The translations under genes were made by a program, and so were the position numbers. Of a stretch of 10,243 bases of DNA, positions 7,474-10,243 are shown in pieces (the first letter of the stretch is position 1; every line of letters starts with the position of its first letter). The stretch comes from SG8-41 sp044867805 (GTDB lineage: Bacteria > Pseudomonadota > Gammaproteobacteria > Burkholderiales > SG8-41): contig JBIOVQ010000249.1 of NCBI GenBank assembly GCA_044867805.1, forward strand, positions 1 through 10,243. Direction: 5' to 3'. Under the pieces are notes generated by a model. The model saw only the letters and a list, made by a program, of their open reading frames with translations. It searched no databases and was not told the origin of the DNA.

Positions 7474-8249
7474 TACGAGGACGACCGCCCCTGGAAAATG
7501 GCGGTTCGACGGCGCCAGGCATTGCGAAGGGGAAGCCAGATGCGCCCTTTGATGGTCACCGGCACCGTGCAGTCGTAGGTGCGTACTGGCTGCCCGCCGA
7601 AATCCTTCTTGAACTGGTTGATTCCCGCGCGCTCCGGCACGGATTCGTCCTCGAACAGACCGCCCCAGTCGTAGCGCTCTATTCCCATCTCCTTGAACCG
7701 CAGCATTTCTCTCCAGTGCAGCCAGCGATTGGCGCGCCCGACCAGGGCGCGAAAATCATTGTCCTTGTCTCTGAAGCAGGAGCCCGTGTACTCGAGCCAG
7801 GCGGCTGTTCCGCATGTGAGGTAGGCGTGCCAGATCAATGCCTCGCCATTCCGGGAAGCCGACGTGAGTACGAGCTGTCGGGCTTTGCAGGCGGCAACCA
7901 GCCACTGTTGATAGCAGGGCGCGACGGCCTTCTGCCTTGCGAATGCGTCGTAAAACGCCCGGAATTCATCCAACCGGCTTTCGGGGTCGGTGATGAACTC
8001 CATGCTGAGACCATCCTTCGTATCAGCGCGCCTGATCTTGTAACGGCAATCCTTTCCGAATTTCCCGGTGATCGCATCTTCCTCGACGGAAAGATCGGTC
8101 ACCATTGTCAGAAACGGGGTGGTTCGGCCGGCGGCGATCGGGGCCGCTCTCTGGCGGTAGACGAGTATATCCACTCCGGAATCGCGAGGCGGCTCCTCGT
8201 CGTACCAGACTTCCCCGTAGACCGCGGCCCGCCCCTTGATGCGTATCAT
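7473..8249 (-). CDS. FemAB-like / GNAT-superfamily acyl or aminoacyl transferase
   Basis: A 258-residue protein resembling the C-terminal GNAT-like fold of FemAB-related proteins that occur in polysaccharide loci. GKDCRYKIRRAD (65-76) matches the basic 'R-x-x-I-R-K-A' segment. EALIWHAYLTCGTAAWLEY (136-154) fits the central strands. GRANRWLHWREM...GIERYDWGG (171-197) with NQFKKDFGG (211-219) is the family's hallmark ending. At 258 residues it is shorter than two-domain FemAB proteins (roughly 340-420), so only one GNAT-type domain is evident. It could transfer an acyl or amino-acid group to a sugar amine, which would pair logically with the deacetylase next door that exposes amines. That pairing is inference. 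The start ATG 8249 is preceded by GAGGG at about 6 bases; the upstream glycosyltransferase stop is 28 bases away. Confidence 0.8.
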   Translation of the reverse strand: MIRIKGRAAVYGEVWYDEEPPRDSGVDILVYRQRAAPIAAGRTTPFLTMVTDLSVEEDAITGKFGKDCRYKIRRADTKDGLSMEFITDPESRLDEFRAFYDAFARQKAVAPCYQQWLVAACKARQLVLTSASRNGEALIWHAYLTCGTAAWLEYTGSCFRDKDNDFRALVGRANRWLHWREMLRFKEMGIERYDWGGLFEDESVPERAGINQFKKDFGGQPVRTYDCTVPVTIKGRIWLPLRNAWRRRTAIFQGRSSS

Positions 8250-8277
8250 TCAAGCCCTCGCCATTCCGGCTGTGTTT

Positions 8278-9441
8278 TCAGACATGGCCTGCTTTGCCCG
8301 AGACCAGCATGCTGCTGCCGGCGACGGCGTCGCGCATGACCCGGTTGATGGTGTCAAGATAGGCGGCGAGAACCTTCTCTTCACCGTGTTCCCGGGCCAT
8401 GAACGAGCGGCAACGCTGGCTTGCGCCCCTCCAGGCAGCCGGGTCGTCAATCAGGGAGTGGATCGCATCGGGGATCTGCGCAGGGGATTTCACGGCAAGA
8501 CCGAGACCCTCCCGCTCGATGACGCGGTCCGGATCGATGAGCGTCACCACCGGTACGCCCCTTATCCAGGCTTGCAGGTACGAATTCGGGAATCCTTCGA
8601 CGTCCGAGGTGTTGACCAGCACCTTCGCCCGACCGTACAAATCGTTGGTGTCCCAGTACGACAGGCGGCCATGAAACGACAGGTTGGTCCTGGTCGAAGC
8701 CGCGTGCTCGACATCCAGGAAGAGCGCTTCATGGCGGGATAAGGGGCCTCCCACCATATGGATCTTCAATTCCGGCAAGCGGTCAGCGAGTTCGAGAGCC
8801 CGGTCCGGTCTCTTCACAGGCTGGATGCTGCCGACCCACAGCAGGTCGATATCACGTGCGGCTGCCGGCGGCAGCGGCTTCTCCACCAGCATTCCCGCCA
8901 CGCCGCTCGCCAGCCCGTAGCTGCGCGCCAATGTTTGCGCCTGCGAATCACTCTGCACGAGGATGGCAGCGGCTCGCCGCAGGCCGTACGCATACAGCCA
9001 CCGATCGCGCGCAAATCGCAGGAACACGCGGACGCGCGAGCGGTCGCAGTCCGCGTCACTCGCGGTGCGGAAGACGAACTGCCTGCGAAAACGCCGGCAG
9101 AACAACGCCAGCAGGCCGACGTGCATACCCGCGCAACTGGTGTAATAGAGGTCGGCATCGGCGCGCGTCAGCGCCGACCACATGCCGGTCCAGCGCGGAT
9201 GTATGAAGCGCAATACCGGCAGTCCGGCGTCAGGGCGATAGGCCTTGAAAACCCGTATCGCGTCCCATTCTGCGCCATCCGGCTGGCCACGGTCGTAAAC
9301 GACCATGCTCACAGCGTGACCCCGGCGCGCCAATGCCCGGGCGAGCAGCGTTTGCTGTACCGATTCGCCGCCGATGTGGTGCCCTCCGTATTCCGGCGCC
9401 AGGAGCGGCAGATTATCGATCCCGACGAAACAGATCTTCAT
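8278..9441 (-). CDS. Glycosyltransferase family 4, first gene of the leftward operon
   Basis: A 387-residue GT-B glycosyltransferase. The N-terminus MKICFVGIDNLPLLAPEYGG, with HIGGESVQQTLLARALARRGH, is the nucleotide-fold opening with the glycine-rich 'GG' loop. The donor domain has LLWVGSIQPVKRPDRALEL (Lys/Arg phosphate contacts), IHMVGGPLS and LSFHGRLSYWDTNDLY. The E-x7-E position reads EGFPNSYLQ, with Gln290 in place of the second Glu. I recall this form in an EGFPN-x-x-LQAW subgroup, so it does not by itself mean loss of activity. I prefer ATG 9441 because the conserved fold begins there. An in-frame ATG at 9483 would add 14 residues rich in Arg, with AAGGAAA about 12 bases upstream, and cannot be excluded. 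Ribosome-binding signals near 9441 are weak. Confidence 0.87.
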   Translation of the reverse strand: MKICFVGIDNLPLLAPEYGGHHIGGESVQQTLLARALARRGHAVSMVVYDRGQPDGAEWDAIRVFKAYRPDAGLPVLRFIHPRWTGMWSALTRADADLYYTSCAGMHVGLLALFCRRFRRQFVFRTASDADCDRSRVRVFLRFARDRWLYAYGLRRAAAILVQSDSQAQTLARSYGLASGVAGMLVEKPLPPAAARDIDLLWVGSIQPVKRPDRALELADRLPELKIHMVGGPLSRHEALFLDVEHAASTRTNLSFHGRLSYWDTNDLYGRAKVLVNTSDVEGFPNSYLQAWIRGVPVVTLIDPDRVIEREGLGLAVKSPAQIPDAIHSLIDDPAAWRGASQRCRSFMAREHGEEKVLAAYLDTINRVMRDAVAGSSMLVSGKAGHV

Positions 9442-9742
9442 CGCCCGCTCAATCCAGCTCCGACGGTTCCTGTGCGACAGCATGGGACACGAGATTTCCT
9501 TTTATTTCCCTCCTGTTAGAGCGTAACGGCGCCGTATTAAGCCATGCCGGAAGCGGCCTGGCCGGCCCTAGTTCGTTTGGGCTATTCCGCCAATAGGGCA
9601 GGGCTCGCCGCGTTTCTCGCAACCTCGTGAGACAGCGGCAAAAGAATGCGCCTTCCGTGGGTCCGGGTCGCCCGTGCCCAACGGCCGCATTGGTCCATCT
9701 GGAGTAGTGACGCGCCTATCGGACCTAACCCCAGTCTGATAT
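9442..9742. promoter_or_regulatory. Divergent intergenic region, presumed promoters for both directions
   Basis: About 300 bases without a convincing gene separate the start of the leftward glycosyltransferase operon and the rightward lyase-like gene, so both promoters should lie here. I cannot assign -35/-10 or sigma-54 elements with confidence. Visible elements: a perfect 10-base palindrome ACGGCGCCGT (9526-9535); an 8-base palindrome GGCCGGCC (9560-9567); and an inverted repeat GCCCTA (9565-9570) / TAGGGC (9594-9599) that encloses a small hairpin CTATT-ccgcc-AATAG (9582-9596). No T-run follows, so none looks like a terminator. A strong Shine-Dalgarno-like CAGGAGGG on the minus strand (9515-9508) has no start codon at a usable distance. 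Confidence 0.45.
9565..9599. repeat. Short inverted repeat in the divergent region
   Basis: GCCCTA (9565-9570) and TAGGGC (9594-9599) are exact reverse complements 23 bases apart. The right arm overlaps an inner stem CTATT/AATAG (9582-9586 and 9592-9596), so the two pairings are mutually exclusive. It could be an operator or chance; arms this short are common in GC-rich DNA. Confidence 0.25.
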
Positions 9743-9768
9743 TGAGGAAAGTCCATGAGGAAGGGCCA
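9743..9768 (+). repeat. 13-base tandem duplication of a ribosome-binding site plus start codon
   Basis: TGAGGAAAGTCCA (9743-9755) is followed directly by TGAGGAAGGGCCA (9756-9768), differing at two of 13 positions. Each copy places AGGA six bases before an ATG (9755 and 9768). Because 13 is not a multiple of three, the starts are in different frames. The second opens the long lyase-like frame. The first reads only seven codons and stops at TAG 9776-9778. Confidence 0.7.
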
Positions 9769-10243
9769 TGGAAGCTAGCCGGCTCGCAATTGCACGCCTG
9801 CTCGCCGCTGCGAGCAGAGCTGCAACTGGCGCGCTGCGCGGCGCCGCGCTTGCGCTGCTTCTCGCGGGCGCCGGCGTGCCGCTCGCGGCCCACTCCCAGG
9901 GCTGCGCCCCGGTCGCCCAGGACTTGCTCGTCATAGGCGATCCGGCGGCTGCCATGATCCGGCCGCGCGAATGCTCGATCGTCGAACAGACCCCGCCCGA
10001 CTTCAGCTGGCCCTTCATCGGCAGCGGCCCGTACACGGTGAGCCTCACCTTTCCGGACGGCCATGCCGAACAGCGCACCGCGACACAGAACTGGCTCAAC
10101 TGGAATGGAACGTTGCCCGCCGGGAACTACAGCTGGACCGTGACGAGCGCCGGCGAGACGAGCCAGCCGCGCCGGTTCACCGTCAGCCCCAATGCGGTGC
10201 CGTTCGTCGTGCCCGACATGGCGAGCCTCATCGACCAGCTCCT
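9768..10243 (+). CDS. Secreted heparinase II/III-like protein, DUF4962-type N-terminal region (3' end outside window)
   Basis: The frame is open from ATG 9768 to the right edge, giving 158 visible residues. Residues 1 to about 44 look like a long signal peptide: an N-terminal stretch with several Arg residues, a hydrophobic core ALALLLAGAGVPLAA (27-41), then HSQG. The mature part has RPRECSIVEQTPPDFSWP (65-82), NWLNWNGTLPAGNYSWTV (108-125) and RRFTVSPNAVPFVVPD (135-150). This is the beta-sandwich-like pattern I associate with the N-terminal region (DUF4962) of heparinase II/III family polysaccharide lyases. The catalytic alpha-barrel would lie beyond the window, so activity is unverified. An in-frame TGA at 9756-9758 and AGGA at 9758-9761 fix the start. 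A periplasmic or extracellular lyase that trims or releases the polymer made by the neighbouring operon is the natural reading. Another carbohydrate-binding exoprotein is the alternative. Confidence 0.7.
   Translation, partial: MEASRLAIARLLAAASRAATGALRGAALALLLAGAGVPLAAHSQGCAPVAQDLLVIGDPAAAMIRPRECSIVEQTPPDFSWPFIGSGPYTVSLTFPDGHAEQRTATQNWLNWNGTLPAGNYSWTVTSAGETSQPRRFTVSPNAVPFVVPDMASLIDQL

Noticed and set aside
9560..9599. Intergenic inverted repeats considered as an intrinsic terminator or small RNA
   Set aside because: No T-run follows on either strand, and the region lies upstream of both flanking genes, where no terminator is required. I see no conserved RNA fold.
9582..10099. Minus-strand open frames at 9582-10064 and 9725-10099
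   Set aside because: They lie opposite a plus-strand frame with a signal peptide and DUF4962-like motifs that continues off the window, and they show no family resemblance themselves.

Overview
The window is a slice of a surface or extracellular polysaccharide biosynthesis locus from a GC-rich Gram-negative bacterium. A proteobacterium, perhaps a betaproteobacterium, is the best guess. This rests on base composition, tight operon packing and the mix of families (Ugd, GalE, Wzx-type flippase, GT4 glycosyltransferases, NodB-like deacetylase, FemAB/GNAT-type protein, DUF4962-like heparinase). Several of these families recur in EPS loci linked to exosortase/PEP-CTERM systems, but no exosortase, Wzy polymerase, chain-length regulator or initiating sugar transferase lies inside the window. 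No rRNA, tRNA, CRISPR array, IS element or phage gene was seen.

Layout. (1) Bases 2-640 (+): C-terminal half of UDP-glucose 6-dehydrogenase, cut by the left edge. (2) 661-1518 (+): a SAM-dependent methyltransferase of the leucine-carboxyl-methyltransferase-like (PPM) type, clearly AT-richer than everything around it. (3) 1521-9441 (-): seven genes read leftward, in transcription order GT4 glycosyltransferase, FemAB/GNAT-like protein, polysaccharide deacetylase, GT4 glycosyltransferase, galE, Wzx-like flippase, GT4 glycosyltransferase. Their junctions are +28, -1, +11, +9, +27 and -4 bases, so they look like one operon. This operon meets the methyltransferase tail to tail with only two bases between the stop codons. 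(4) 9442-9767: an upstream region shared by the leftward operon and a divergent gene. (5) 9768 to the right edge (+): the start of a secreted protein whose N-terminal region resembles that of DUF4962-type heparinase II/III lyases, cut by the window end.

How they could work together (inference). Ugd and GalE make UDP-glucuronate and UDP-galactose. The three glycosyltransferases assemble a lipid-linked repeat unit, which the Wzx-like protein flips across the inner membrane. The deacetylase, the FemAB-like acyl/aminoacyl transferase and the methyltransferase would decorate the sugar or its precursors. The divergent lyase-like exoprotein would trim or release polymer in the periplasm or outside the cell.

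The points most worth a second look are the compositionally foreign methyltransferase beside ugd, the convergent junction with no room for a terminator, and a 13-base tandem duplication that copies the ribosome-binding site and start codon of the lyase-like gene into a second frame.
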